A DNA stretch of 64,000 bases from contig NAJO01000035.1 in assembly GCA_002077065.1 (NCBI GenBank), positions 434,001 to 498,000 on the forward strand, given 5' to 3'. Below, in pieces: positions 10,184 through 21,535 of this stretch. Position numbers and translations under genes: made by a program. Within the stretch, counting starts at the first letter, position 1; every line of letters starts with the position of its first letter. The notes under the pieces were generated by a model. The model did not search any database and was not told the origin of the DNA. It saw only the letters and a list, made by a program, of their open reading frames with translations. The DNA is from Cryoendolithus antarcticus (lineage: Eukaryota; Ascomycota; Dothideomycetes; Cladosporiales; Cladosporiaceae).

Positions 10184-11403
10184 TCATGTGTGAACGCTAT
10201 TTGCATTTGACGGTGCCTGTCCAGCAGCAGAAGCAGCATCCTCCTCCGCTTTCCGTATGGGCGCGAAGTAAGGATGTGCCATCGCCTCCTTGGCCGTGAG
10301 TCGTTCCTGTCAATCTCGTCAGCAGACGCCCTCCGCATCATCACCTCAGCCCCCAGCACGAGCAAGCACATACCTGATGGTCATACCGCAACAACCGATC
10401 CAAGAAATCCACAGCGTCATTACTGACAAAGCGCTGATTCTCCGCATTCACAAACCCATGCCAGCTCTTCTTCGGGAATCTACCCAGAATATCGTCATAC
10501 TGCGCATCGAGCTCGATATCATACTTGTCCAAGTAATCGAACAGATCCTCCGTCCCCAGCACCTTCGCGATCTTCACCAGTTGATCCGAGTTGCTGTTAC
10601 CATGGAAGAACGGCTCTTTCCGGAAAATCATGCTCGCGAACATGGCGCCCAGACTCCACATGTCGAGACTGTAGTCGTATTCTTGGAAATCTACGAGGAG
10701 TTCGGGGCCTTTGAAGTACCGCGAGGCGACGCGGACGTTGTATTCTGTGCCCGCGTGGTAGAATTCCGCTAGACCCCAGTCGATGAGGCGGAGCTTGCGG
10801 TTCTCGTGGTCGATCATTACGTTGTGCGGTTTTACATCTCTGTGCATGATCCCCTTACTGTGACAGAAGTCCAGCGCTTTGAGCAGCTCGTGGATGTAGA
10901 ACCGTACGTCGAGGTCTGTGAATTTCGGATAGAGCGTGCGGAAGTCTGTGTTGTTGACGTGCTCGAAGATTAGGGAGGGGGTTTTGGACTGTGCGTCTCG
11001 GACGACGTCTAGCAGGGCGACTATGTTTGGGCCGCCGGAGAGGTTCTGCAGGATCTTGATTTCGCGCTTGATCTTCTTCTTCTTGACGGGTTTGAGGACT
11101 TTGATGACGCATTTCTGGTAGTTTACTATGTTTATGCCCTCGAAGACCTCGGAGTATTTGCCGCGGCCTGGTGTTGTCAGTGTGTTGCTCATGTTTGATA
11201 TCCAAACGTTGCAGATATGCGCCTGCCAACGCAAGGACCTGAAATACTGCTCACCGCCACATGGAGAGAAGTGCAAGGGTCTACATACCAATCTTCCTGA
11301 CAACTTCATAGTTCTCCAGCACGCCCCAGCTGATGTTCACGCTGTCGTAGTCCCAGTATGCGCGGGGCATCTGTTGGTTGACATCTGCGTACACTCGCGC
11401 CAT
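10184..11403 (-). CDS. CKA1: Casein kinase II catalytic (alpha) subunit
   Basis: Three exons (11403-11289, 11167-10374, 10306-10184) give 343 aa, the usual CK2-alpha length. The N-terminus [20 protein letters not shown] and the glycine loop [12 protein letters not shown] are diagnostic. The basic cluster [15 protein letters not shown], the catalytic [12 protein letters not shown] and DWG in place of DFG are specific to CK2. The last exon gives the end of the kinase lobe ([16 protein letters not shown]) and a short Ala/Ser tail. CK2 is a constitutively active acidophilic Ser/Thr kinase of nucleus and cytoplasm, working as a tetramer with beta subunits that are not in this window. Intron 1 is 121 nt, longer than its neighbours. 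The gene is divergent from RPP1. Confidence 0.97.
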
Positions 11404-11845
11404 GCTGGGCGAGTTCGAATTGATTCGTGCCTCCTCCGCGCTGGCGATGCGACCCTCTATGCCCTAGTGGGCTGGGCTGAGTGACGTTCTCGGCAGGATT
11501 GATGTCGTTGTTAATGAGCTGAGGTGGCTTGTCGAGTGTCAATCGATCGGCAGCAGTGTTGTGGGTGCACCCAAGTTGTTTCAATGCAAGGTATGCTGCG
11601 TAGTCAAGTCTTTCCTCGTGTAGATGTGATGTCGTTGCGCGTGGCCTGGTCTCATAGTGGGGCCGAGTGTGAGTGAAGCTTGATGATGAGGCTTGCGGAT
11701 AGAGTGTCGGCAAGATCCGGCACAGATAACCTTATCTCGCGCGAGAATGTGGTCAGTCACATGCTAAAGCTCCTTCCAGTCGACCAACAATGTCTGACTT
11801 TCGATAGCAGACCGGGGACTCGCTGCAGTCCAGATTACAGCAGCA
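11404..11845. promoter_or_regulatory. Divergent promoter region, CK2-alpha / RPP1
   Basis: These 442 bp lie between two start codons on opposite strands. No TATA-like element is obvious, as expected for housekeeping genes. No other feature was seen. Confidence 0.5.
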
Positions 11846-12879
11846 ATGTTCTATGACTTGAACGTCCCCTACTCGTCTAGCGATGCTGGGCTTGCTCGAA
11901 CCCTCAATTTCAGCCATGAGCTGGGCTATAACGTCGTGGCCTTGAACTATAGCATCATCGGGAAGCTGCCAAACGAAATCGTACATATGGCATCCTGCTT
12001 AGACTTGAGATCAGCGCTGATCAAATCCAGGCCTGCGCCATACCCTCGCCCCTTCCGTTCAAAGACCTCCCCTCGAACCTCCAGGTCCTCACGCGTTGCA
12101 CCCTCCACCTAACCGAAACCCACCAGAACGCCCGCCTCCTCACCCTCGCTTCACACTACGACATTCTCGCCCTCCGTCCTACGGACGAGAAGTCCCTCCA
12201 ATTAGCTTGCTCAAGCCTGGACTGCGACATCATCTCCCTGGATCTCTCCATCCGGCATCCCTTCCATTTCAAGCATAAGATGCTCATGGAAGCTATTAAA
12301 GCCGGGAAGAAGATCGAGATCTGCTATAGTCAGGGTATGATGGGGGACAGTCAGGCGAGGAGGAATCTGATCGGGAATGTGAGCCAGATTGTGAGGGCTA
12401 CGAGAGGAAGAGGACTAGTGATCAGCTCGGAGGCTAAAGGTGCTGTGGGATTGAGAGGACCGTGGGATGCTGTCAATCTAGCTGCTGTGTGGGGATTGGG
12501 CCAGGAGAGGGGATTCGAGGGGGTAACGAAGGAGGCGAGGAGTGCGGTTGTGAGTGCGCAGTTGAAGAGATCGGGGTGGAGAGGTACCATCAATGTGGTG
12601 TATGGCGGAGAGAAGCCTGCGGAGACCGTCAAGACTGTAGTGAACGAGAAGGGCGCTGCTGCCGCGAAGCAAGGAATGCCCACCAAGGCGATAATGAACG
12701 GAGAGGTTGATGCGATCGCTGGGACGAAGCGGAAAGCCGAAAACGAAGCTGCAGCCGGTGCAGTCAACGGCGGAGAGAAGCTACTGAGTAAGACGCAGAT
12801 GAAGAAGCGCGCGAAGCTGGAGAAGATGGCGGCTGAAGCCAAGCAGAAAGAGCAGACAGAAGCTGTCACTACCGGCTGA
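11846..12879 (+). CDS. RPP1: RNase P/MRP protein subunit p30
   Basis: Two exons (11846-11980 and 12031-12879) give 327 aa, with a 50-nt phase-0 intron ending TCCAG. The start MFYDLNVPY, the segment NFSHELGYNVVALNYSIIG and the later SLDCDIISLDLSIRHPFHFKHK and AIKAGKKIEICYSQ match the TIM-barrel (PHP-like) fold of Rpp30/Rpp1. The stretch RRNLIGNVSQIVRATRGRGLVISSEAK is also typical. The subunit belongs to nuclear RNase P (tRNA 5' maturation) and RNase MRP (rRNA processing). The C-terminal 90 aa are Lys/Ala/Glu-rich and likely disordered with nuclear-localisation-like basic runs (GTKRKAE, KKRAKLEK). Confidence 0.93.
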
Positions 12880-13267
12880 ACGACCAGTGCGAACTCTCGA
12901 TGCTCTATACCTCCGCACGATGCTACAACCACGGAGACTGGTGGCTTGAACAGTCTGATCCCGTACCGCTGATACAGCACTGTGTGGTAACCAGCATGGC
13001 GCTTCAGCACTTTGAGCGAGCTGTCGGACCGACGTCATCGATTGTCCGGGAGATGGATCGCATCAATGAGCGGTTCAATAATGATATGAAAACAGGACAA
13101 TGTCTTCCATAGGCATCACTGCGAGGTCCACATAGCTTCACACTGGTTTGATCCGTCACTCTGACTGCTGCATTCCGCATCATAACTGGGAGCAGCTTCT
13201 TCAACACTTGGAGAGCAGCGATTTGATCAAAGCACCAGAAGCACTTCATCCACTTGGGAAATCACCA
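12880..13267. other. Intergenic region before the lipocalin-like gene
   Basis: This region lies between the RPP1 stop and the ATG at 13268. The frame of the next gene stays open upstream to 13148, but the conserved part begins at MADLWKTHGSAVVGLWKC, so I treat the upstream part as leader. Confidence 0.45.
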
Positions 13268-13791
13268 ATGGCCGACCTCTGGAAGACCCACGGCTCAGCT
13301 GTCGTCGGACTCTGGAAATGCATATCCTTCGAGATCCAAGATGTAAATGACGCCAAGCAAATCCTCGGCTACCCCATGGGCTCCGACCCTCTCGCCCGCG
13401 TACAAGTCTCGCCATCCGGCTACCTGTCTGCCCATCTCGCTACACCTAAGACAGCATCTGCATCCAAGGATTCGGACACGGTGCCTGTTGCGGAGACAGT
13501 GTTGACGGGATATTGCGGCTATCTTACTATGTTCAAAGATGCTGAGGGGTTGGGTTGGAAGACGAAGGTGGATATCGGGAGTGATCGACATCCGGTCGGA
13601 GGATTTGAGGAGAGGAGGTTGAGGTATTGGGAGGAGGGTGGGAAGAATTTCATGGAGCTGAGTCCGGCAAGGGAGTTTCCGCTACCTGTGAGTATCAAGC
13701 TGTGGGAGCGTTTGAGGCGTTGGCCGCTGACTGTTGTGTGCAGGACGGGAAGATGGGCAAGGGTGTGTTGATCTGGGAGAAGATAGAGTAG
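13268..13791 (+). CDS. Lipocalin-like (Lipocalin_5 type) protein
   Basis: Two exons (13268-13687 and 13744-13791) give 155 aa. The 56-nt phase-0 intron has a perfect GTGAGT donor. The pattern VVGLWKCISFEIQD..., a GYLSAHL strand, then ETVLTGYCGYLTMF and the late FMELSPAREFPLP matches the small fungal and bacterial lipocalin-like family in which a Gly-x-Trp opening strand starts an eight-stranded barrel. Such proteins bind small hydrophobic ligands or catalyse cyclisations in some biosynthetic clusters. No cluster partner is seen here, so the role is open. The last exon encodes only 15 residues (DGKMGKGVLIWEKIE). Confidence 0.75.
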
Positions 13792-14485
13792 CCCCAGCTC
13801 GACATCACGAAAATACGATAGACCGCACATACGCCGACGCAAGTCCGAAATCAGGCGTCTGTAAGCGCACCACGAAATTGCGCTCAAGTGAACGTTCGTT
13901 CACGCAATGCAAGCAGCCAAGTCCTCCACTTCTTCCGCCAGTACTGTGCCTCCATTGCCAAACTCCCCGATGGCATGTTTCGTCCCTACTCGGCATTGCA
14001 CTCTGGCGAGGGCAGTTTCGCTGCCCTGAAACCGTGCCAAGTCCGGCTCCAGCTACCGATGAGCTTGGCTGCAACGTCCAAGCCCTGCTACTGCGACAGA
14101 CTGATTACAATGACCGTAATATCACTGCACACGAGCCACATGAACACCGGGCGACACACGGTCGAAGCGCCATTGCTGGCACAAGACTGTCAACTTATGC
14201 CGTAAGTGTCCATGACTCGGGTGGCTATACTATCACGATACTCATCAAGACCTCACGCCCAGCGTGCACCGTAGTAAACGCCATACGCCCAGTCAAACAG
14301 CAAGATGGAGTCGCAATGGTAGGTTGGTGGACAACCCTCCTATATAGCCCTTTCTGTCACACCTTTTCACACCTGATCAGACATTCACTCGTTCATTCTC
14401 TTCTTCTCAACGGTCCTGGTACCGGCGCTTACGCTCTTTTACATCTCACCTCAGCAACCCTCACCCGTCTCTGGCCACCGCCGAG
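13792..14485. other. Intergenic region, AA9 promoter
   Basis: These 694 bp without a supportable gene form the upstream region of the AA9 gene. They include a TATA-like element at 14341. No repeat was recognised. Confidence 0.5.
14341..14347 (+). promoter_or_regulatory. TATA box of the AA9 gene
   Basis: TATATAG lies 139 nt upstream of the AA9 start codon, in a short AT-rich patch followed by pyrimidine-rich leader. A TATA element fits an inducible secreted enzyme. Position and sequence are seen; function is inferred. Confidence 0.55.
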
Positions 14486-16051
14486 ATGTTCACCCCCGCC
14501 ACCCTCCTCGCCACCGCGCTGCTGGCAGCGCCCACGTTGGTACAGGGCCACTACATCTTCTCTCAGCTCATCGTGAACGGCTCCCCCGTCGGCAGCGACT
14601 ACACCTACATCCGCAAAAACACAAACAGCTACATGCCCTCCTTCACGTCCGACGTCGTCAACTCCCCCAACGCAATCTGCAACGTCGGCGCTCAGAACGC
14701 CGCGTCCAAGACCTATGATGTTAAAGCCGGGGACAAAGTGGGGTTTAAGTTGATGTTCAATGAGTTTATTGAGCATCCGGGTCCGGCGTTTGTGTACATG
14801 AGTAAGGCGACGGGAGGTGATGTGGCTAGTTATGGGGGCGAGGGGGATTGGTTCAAGGTGTTTGAGAGTGGGATTGTCAGTGGGGATGGAACGACGGATA
14901 CGGATTGGGCGAGTTGGCAGAAGGATCGGATTGAGTTTACTATTCCGGAGGATACGCCCAGTGGGGAGTATCTCGTTAGGGTGAGTGGGTTGTGCAGCTT
15001 TGCTGGACATCAAGGGGATTGTAGGGTTACATGCTGACTTGGAGTGCAGCCTGAGCACATTGGTCTTCATGAGGCTCACGTCGGCAAGGCACAGTTCTAC
15101 ATGGGTACACTCTTCCGATCCATGGCCTTCCCACGAGCTGCCTACTGACATCTCTCAGAATGCGCCCAGCTCCGCGTCTCCGGCGGCGGCTCCGGCTCGC
15201 CCTCTCCCCTTGTCAAGATCCCTGGCTTGTACAAAGCGGACGATGTAGGTATCGCGTGGAACAAGTGGACCAACAACCCCGTGAAGTACGTGATGCCCGG
15301 TCCTACTGTCTGGGCTGGCGGCGCATCGTCGTCAGCTTCATCTGGCTCGTCCTCTGCTGCGACCGAGACCGAGACAACCGGGACTGACGCCGAGGCCACG
15401 ACTGGTGGCAGCACTGGCGCTGAAACTTCATCCGGCTCTACCACTGGCGATGAGACTTCTTCGACTTCGTCGACTGGCTCCGATACCTCGTCTGGCTCCG
15501 CGTCGACCGGCTACGAGACTGAGATTGGTGCTGAGGCTTCCACTGGCACTGATGCTAGTGCCTCCACCGGAGCTACCACTGACACCACCGGCTCTACCGG
15601 TGCCAGCACTGGCAATAGTGTTACCGGCTCTGACGCCGCATCCGGGTCGTCAACAGGCTATGAGACTGGGGCTGAGACATCCACGGGCTCTGACTCAACG
15701 ATTGACGCAACGAATGGTGGCGACTCCAGCACCTCGACTGGCGACTCGACCGATTCCACCACTGGCGGAAACGCATCAGGCTCTTCAGGTGCTGCTACAA
15801 GTGGCTCAACCGGCGTCAACTCCTGGGCCAGCAACTCGGGTTCCGCTGGTTCTGCTGCCGGCGGCGCCTCCACAGGCACAACCACTGGTTACGATCCGGT
15901 CACCTCTGGCTCTAGCTCCGTGCCTCCAGCTCCTGCCACACCCGCTGCAGGCTCAGGGACGCGATGGGGCGGTCCTAAGGGCATGGGTAGCCGCTGGGGT
16001 CAGTGGAATGGCCGCGTCAAGGGCCGCAGGACTCGTCTTTCGTCGATGTAA
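14486..16051 (+). CDS. AA9 lytic polysaccharide monooxygenase with long Ser/Thr/Gly tail
   Basis: Three exons (14486-14980, 15050-15104, 15159-16051) give 480 aa. The signal peptide (21 aa, ending VQG) leaves His as residue 1 of the mature enzyme (HYIFSQLIVNG), the copper-binding His of AA9. The second copper His lies in FNEFIEHPGPAFVYM. The axial Tyr region is the exon 2/3 join, reading AQFYMECAQLRVSGGGSG. The catalytic domain ends near residue 238 (PGPTVWAGG). It oxidatively cleaves cellulose or related glucans outside the cell. Beyond it runs a tail of about 240 aa, almost only Ser, Thr, Gly, Ala, Asp and Glu with recurrent STG units. It ends in a basic Trp-containing segment (RWGQWNGRVKGRRTRLSSM). 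No CBM1 is present. The tail is probably heavily O-glycosylated; its purpose is unknown. Confidence 0.93.
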
Positions 16052-16293
16052 AGTTGGCCGCACGACTGTTGAAGGTGAACAGGGTTCATGGGAGGGAAGG
16101 GAGAGCGGTGATGATGTAAAACAATCACGGCATTGCAGGCTGGGAGTTCTGAGATTAGCCCGGGCGGCGGTTTAGGGACTGCAGTATAATCATGGCTTAC
16201 GGGCCACAAGCCGTTTGACTTGCCGTCTCGACATCGCTCCTTTCGCAGCGTTGTAGAATGACAAGCGCTACGACGACTTCTTTCTGTGATCAA

Positions 16294-17679
16294 TTACACA
16301 GTCACAGGATGCACATTCTCATCTCTCCCCTCTTGCTCATCTCCATCCCGGCTGTCAAGACTGACTTCATCCCCCTCCTGATCCACCCGAGCCTTCTCAA
16401 AGCTCACCTTCTCCTTCCCTTGCGCATTCACAACATCTCCATCTTCCCGTTCCATGACACGGACCGCGTCCCTGCCCGCCCACGTCAGACTCGTGAACTT
16501 CACGCACTCGTCTAGCACCTCGAGCCTAGTCCTCCTCTCCTCTTTACTGAGCGCAACCTCTGGGATAGTAGTCCAGCCGTGCTTCCGATCCGCGTACCGC
16601 ATAGTCTTGAGATCTGCTCCGCGACCTTCAGATCGCACTTTAGCGTCCCAGGCTTCGGATTGCTCCCATAGAGTGTCAAGACCAGAGAGGATCAGCAAGA
16701 TCTTTGCGCTGGGGTGGAGCTGCGTTGATATGTCCAGAAGACCTGGAGATGCACGACCGTGGGCAGCAAGTTCGCGAGAGACGTAAGTAGAAGCCAGATG
16801 GTCATCTAGGGACTGCTTTCCAGGTTTGCGAGGCTTCACGACAGGCATCCGTTCATGTCGTGTGCGTTCGCTGGGAAGTTGACGCAAATCTAGCGCAGGG
16901 TAGAGGAGCAGTAAAGGTACGGGGTGAGGGTAATCTCGAGGGATCGGAGATGGCCAGTCTGGAAAACCCAAGTCGGCTGGTACGTGCATGCCCACGTTGA
17001 GAGCAATGTTGCCGCCACTACTGGCGCCGCTGAACGCAATCTTGGTCGTGTCGAGAGTGATGCTCACAGGCGGTGGCATCGGCACCCTATTTGCGCGCCG
17101 CTCGTCTTTCGTAGCCTTGGCCTGTAGTACCGCGAACCAGTGTGCTCGGAAGAACTCCGCGATGCCTTCCCTCAGTGCCTGGTACCCAGGTGTATAAGTT
17201 GGGTCCAGAAGCGCTCTCACAGCATCGTCGGCATCCTCTATCGCGGCAGGAAACTTGTCCAGCGGTGCCATGCGATAGTCGACACTGATCACCACTGCCT
17301 TCAGCTCCCGACATAGCCTCGCGCAGAACGGTGCCTGCTCCAGACAGCTTCCGAGGTAGAAGCCACCGCCATGATAATCCATCACTACTGGAAACGAGCC
17401 GGGGTCTGGGGTCGACTCGCCTGATTCTGGACTCGGAAAGGTCGTCGGTGGGATGAACACATACAGCGGAATCGTTCTACCAGCTTGTCTTGACGGCAGA
17501 TCCAAGCGGAAGGGCTGCGGACCTTCTCTAGACGTGATCCGCAGTGCATCCATGGGCACAGCGCGCGGCAGACGGACCAGAGCGGTCTTTGCTAGCGTTG
17601 ATAGATCTTGCTGACTCCAGCGACTGACATGATGCCGTATACTCTCCATAGTGGGCCGTGGACCGTGAGACCCGGGCAT
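16294..17679 (-). CDS. Alpha/beta-hydrolase, HSL (hydrolase_3) type
   Basis: A single-exon 461-aa protein. The oxyanion motif HGGGF lies near residue 104 (VMDYHGGGFYLGS). The nucleophile elbow is SGASSGGN, the acid is in SGLDTLWE and the catalytic His in RKHGWT. This is the hormone-sensitive-lipase group of carboxylesterases and deacetylases. No signal peptide is seen, so it is probably cytosolic. A second ATG 11 codons in (MESIRHHVSRW) is an equally good start. The C-terminal 60 aa after HGWT-EVALSKEERR are acidic and charged, probably a non-catalytic tail. The substrate cannot be deduced. It is convergent with the AA9 gene (242 bp between stops). Confidence 0.88.
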   Translation of the reverse strand: MPGSHGPRPTMESIRHHVSRWSQQDLSTLAKTALVRLPRAVPMDALRITSREGPQPFRLDLPSRQAGRTIPLYVFIPPTTFPSPESGESTPDPGSFPVVMDYHGGGFYLGSCLEQAPFCARLCRELKAVVISVDYRMAPLDKFPAAIEDADDAVRALLDPTYTPGYQALREGIAEFFRAHWFAVLQAKATKDERRANRVPMPPPVSITLDTTKIAFSGASSGGNIALNVGMHVPADLGFPDWPSPIPRDYPHPVPLLLLYPALDLRQLPSERTRHERMPVVKPRKPGKQSLDDHLASTYVSRELAAHGRASPGLLDISTQLHPSAKILLILSGLDTLWEQSEAWDAKVRSEGRGADLKTMRYADRKHGWTTIPEVALSKEERRTRLEVLDECVKFTSLTWAGRDAVRVMEREDGDVVNAQGKEKVSFEKARVDQEGDEVSLDSRDGDEQEGRDENVHPVTV

Positions 17680-18437
17680 CCTGTATCGACTCTAGACGTT
17701 GTGTGATGGACAATGTCAGGGATTGCGCGATAGACAGCGTCGCTTCGCTAGGCCAGATGTCTAGGTAGCACGAGATTGCCCTTGTCGGCCCAGTCGTGGC
17801 AAATAGTTCTTGTGGCCTAATCCATTGAGAAGGCTGCCTATAGATGCCAGTGGAGTACAGTTAAAAATGTTGATGAGCGACTATCGGAGGTCATTGACTT
17901 GATGCAGGGGTTGCTACGACTTGTCGAACGAACACGCAATTGCATCTAAGCAATTGAAGGAGTGCTTTTGGAATGGATCTGGTGGAGACGGAAGTGGGCT
18001 CGGAATTATTAGATGAAACGAGGCATTGGGCTTACCAATTGACTTTGGAGGTGATGAGTAACGAGTCGCAGCGGTGTACATTCACGGTTCACACCTAGTC
18101 AAGGGTATCGCTTCGGCTCAGCTCAAGCACTGGAACGAAGACCCGGGCAGGGTGAAGAGAGGCAGTTCTTAGGTGACTAGAGCTCTGGAAGTTTGCAGTG
18201 AACAACTGGATCGCTCCAGACTCCAAACCACGAACCTGCAAACGATGCCCTTCACGATCTATACTAATACTGTATGCCACCCATGGCTCCCTAGAAAGTG
18301 CCCACGCCCGACCGCTATGCCAATACACACGCTCGCCCGAACGCACAATTCAATATGCAACGCCATGCCCTTACGAACAATCCTCAAACTCCTCTGATGC
18401 TGTACAATCCTTTCTGCCGTCGATGCACGTTGCTATC
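17680..18437. other. Intergenic region upstream of hydrolase, downstream of MFS gene
   Basis: 758 bp with no supportable gene. Short open frames occur on both strands without domains. It contains the promoter of the minus-strand hydrolase. Confidence 0.5.
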
Positions 18438-20546
18438 TCAAGCCTCCGCGTGATGATCAGTGGTGCCATCTGTGTCAGTCTTGGCCAGCAGCGCGCTGTC
18501 AACTTCGACGTGACCCATGTTCTTCCGTGGGATGAAGAAGAGCTGGGCGATGCCGAGGACTGCTACACCAGCACAGCTGAACCAAGCTGCTGCGCTTCCG
18601 CCTGCGCTGTAGATGACCTATTGACTCGTCAGTGGATGGAAATTGAAGAAGACGGTGACCATTGACTTACACCAACCAATGGCGGCGACACAGTCCGTGC
18701 CAAACAGCACGCTGACATCGCCGCTCCGTTGACCTTACCCAAGACTTGCGACGAGGGTGTGGCGTCCTTCAGCATGATCAATGCCACCGGGTATACGATG
18801 ATGCCGAAGAAGCTCTGCAGCTCCAGCGCCAGGTATACGAACAACTGCGTGAACGGCAGTGCTGAGAGGAAGGGCATGATCATGTATGGTATCGGGAAAA
18901 GGACAACCATCCAGACCAGCGACTTCCAAATACCGACCTTGTCGACGAAGAAGGGGAAGATAATGCCCTGGATGAATAACGATATCACACCGTTGATGGC
19001 CAGGTAGATGCCGACATCGTGAACGGTATAGCCAAGTCCGCCGATCATGTCCAGCTGGCCGAGTGGCGTGAGCGGCTTGTCGAGAAGATGTACTGGCAAG
19101 ATCGAGATGAATGCCATGGAGTGGTAAGAGATGATCGTCAATGCGGCGATTAGCATGACAACAGTGTAGTTGAATGCCTTGCCCTTGAAAGCTGCACCCT
19201 CCACACGACTGGTACCACGTCGCGAGACGACTGGCCTAGCCGGTCTGTTGGCTGCCGCTTCCCGACGGATATTAGCCACCTCTGCAGGTTGCAGGCGAAG
19301 AGAGTGCATCGTTCCGAATGACGTTCTACGCAAATCAAACATCTGACCCATTGGTCCTGGCAAGCCTTCTTCGACGAACGATGGGCGTGGTGGTCTGGCG
19401 GAGTGAAGCTCGCTGGGACGCATCGATCTCCGTCGCATGGAGACGCTCGCTCTAGGTGCGCGGAGCATGGGAGTGTGCTCGCTCATGATGCTTTGAGTAT
19501 CGATAGCGTCGTCGTCGCTGACGAGCTCGTTGGGATTTGTCTCTTCGAGGAAGATGGCACCTTGTATGATCGCGAGTATAATGACCACCACTGCAACGAT
19601 GTTCGGCATGAGATATGGATACTTGCCGAAGAGCCCGTCCGCCGGGAATATCGAAGGGTAGAACACGGTTGGCTGAGCAAGGAAGCCGCCCATGGCAGAA
19701 CCAATGATGCCTCCGAGTGTCCAGACGAATGGCTGGACGGCGTATGCTTTGGCTGCAAAAGCTGTCAGTGACTATAGCTGGCACATACGTACTAGTAAAA
19801 CAACTCACGCTCATGTTCAGGCTTCTTGACCATTTCCGCGACCATAGTCTGCATGACAGCCACGTTGCCATTGAGTGCGCCTCCGACGAACCGAGCTAGC
19901 AGCGCGACCCAGTAGCTCTTAGCCAGGCCAAAGATCAGACTGGAAACAGCGACACCAGCAAGGCCAATCAATACAATGGGTTTGCGGCCATATCGATCGC
20001 TCAACATGCCCCAGAAAGGACACGTTATGGCCTCGGCGACGGCATATCCGCTGACCAGTAGACCGGCGAAGAAACTGGCATCATGTGCTGTTCCACGAAG
20101 GTCTTCTACCATGACATAGGCATATGCGAGAATAGAGTTGAACTACGAGAACATTGTCAGCATTCCGACCTTGGTAATACATAGTGTGATTGTGGCGGTG
20201 CGTCGCCCCAAAGGCATCGTCGGCATGAGAGGTGAGTACGTTGCTCAGCTGCACTCAAGGCAACACATGTTCATGTTGCGAGTGCAGCCGGTGCATCGTG
20301 TAGTGAACAGTGTGGCGTTCTAGCGTAGCCATTGGGAGCTCGCGCAGAGGTCGTCCAACACGTGGCGGTGCAGGATATGTGCAACATTTTGTACATACCG
20401 CGATCGGCTCGGAGAAGCGACATATTGCTATTGACATTGTCAGTGTACATGCCAATATCAATCGTGAAGCTTCTCATCAACCCACCCAGCACCGTCAATT
20501 GCCATGTAGGAAACGCATCCGGATCGCGAGGTTTCTTTGATCCCAT
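18438..20546 (-). CDS. MFS transporter, ZIFL/drug-efflux type
   Basis: Five exons (20546-20486, 20427-20399, 20142-19809, 19752-18671, 18617-18438) give 561 aa. The pieces join in frame into a standard 12-helix MFS protein. TM1 reads AICRFSEPIA then FNSILAYAYVMVEDL. The MFS motif A between TM2 and TM3 is GMLSDRYGRKP, followed by VALLARFVGGALNGN. A cytoplasmic loop of about 120 aa rich in Arg, Ser and Pro separates the halves. The last helix and tail are in exon 5. Relatives are the zinc-induced-facilitator-like and tetracycline-resistance-like H+ antiporters of vacuole or plasma membrane; the substrate is unknown. Exon 2 is only 29 nt and intron 2 is 256 nt, the longest intron seen in the window. 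Confidence 0.88.
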
Positions 20547-21535
20547 CGTGACCCAACGCCACTCGTCGCACCTCTACTCCAGTCTCGCACCTTGATCAAC
20601 ACGCCACTTCAGGTGCTGTAGCGCAACTTCAGCACTCCAACTCAAGTCCGTAAAGACCCCAGAGTATCAATGACAATAAGAAATCAAAGCACCCATCTAC
20701 AACACCTCAAGGCAAAGCTCCAACAGCAAGTCGGTGTAGAGCTGCAGCGATTCTTCCAAGGTTTCCATCTTTCTTTCTCCTCCACCTTGGCCGTTTCGGC
20801 CCGGTGCCAGCAGCTGCGGTGCGGGCATGAAAGTCGCACACGCCTTTCCTCATCGAATTCTCATGATTCGTTGAGCCCTGGTTACATCGAGAGATCGGGA
20901 CAAACGGGCTCTTGATCCGAGATTAGCGAGATGATGTGGATAGAAAACCCACAGCCGGGCTTGCTTTCTGGGTGATGTGCATGGGCATTGTGAGACCGGA
21001 TATAGCGGCGATGTTGGTAGCCGGGTCGGATAGCGGTATGGGATGAGATTGGGAAGGCGATGCTGGGCTGTCATGTCCTACAGATCAGATTATGTGCATA
21101 TCCGATATCGAGCGCATTGACGTCCATGAGCGTGTGACCGTTGAGTTTAGGGTTGGTATCAAGCCACAGTGACAACTTGATGACAACGCTGCGGGTGCCC
21201 ACATGTTTTCTGACAAAGATGCTGGTCGCGGATACAAGTCGGCGTTCTGTGGTCGGTATGGTATGTGGATTACTAGCATATCTGAGGTCCCTCACCACAA
21301 GAACGTATATGCTGTCGTGCACGTGATGCACTCGTGACTGACCTGAATATCCACCGCAAGTAGCCACTTTGCTCGGTTCTGTCAAGAAAGTGCACGGAAG
21401 GATATTCACAGCGATGGTGTAGGTCAACTTACTCATAGCCAGTTCGTTAGCGTTCACTCAGAGTGAATACGAAGCCAATAAATTGGGAATTTGCAAGAAC
21501 ATCATAAGGATTTGCTTCTGAATACGCATTCGAAA
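20547..21535. other. Divergent intergenic region, MFS / G-patch gene
   Basis: 989 bp between divergent start codons. Open frames of 80-130 codons occur but have no domain, splice or composition support. No repeat was seen. Confidence 0.5.

Noticed and set aside
14429..15151. 240-codon antisense open frame over the AA9 gene
   Set aside because: It spans the AA9 exons and introns on the other strand and shows no domain.
14486..20546. A secondary-metabolite or degradation cluster made of AA9, hydrolase and MFS genes
   Set aside because: No backbone synthase, no transcription factor and no shared orientation or spacing; P450 lies 31 kb away. Neighbours are unrelated housekeeping genes.
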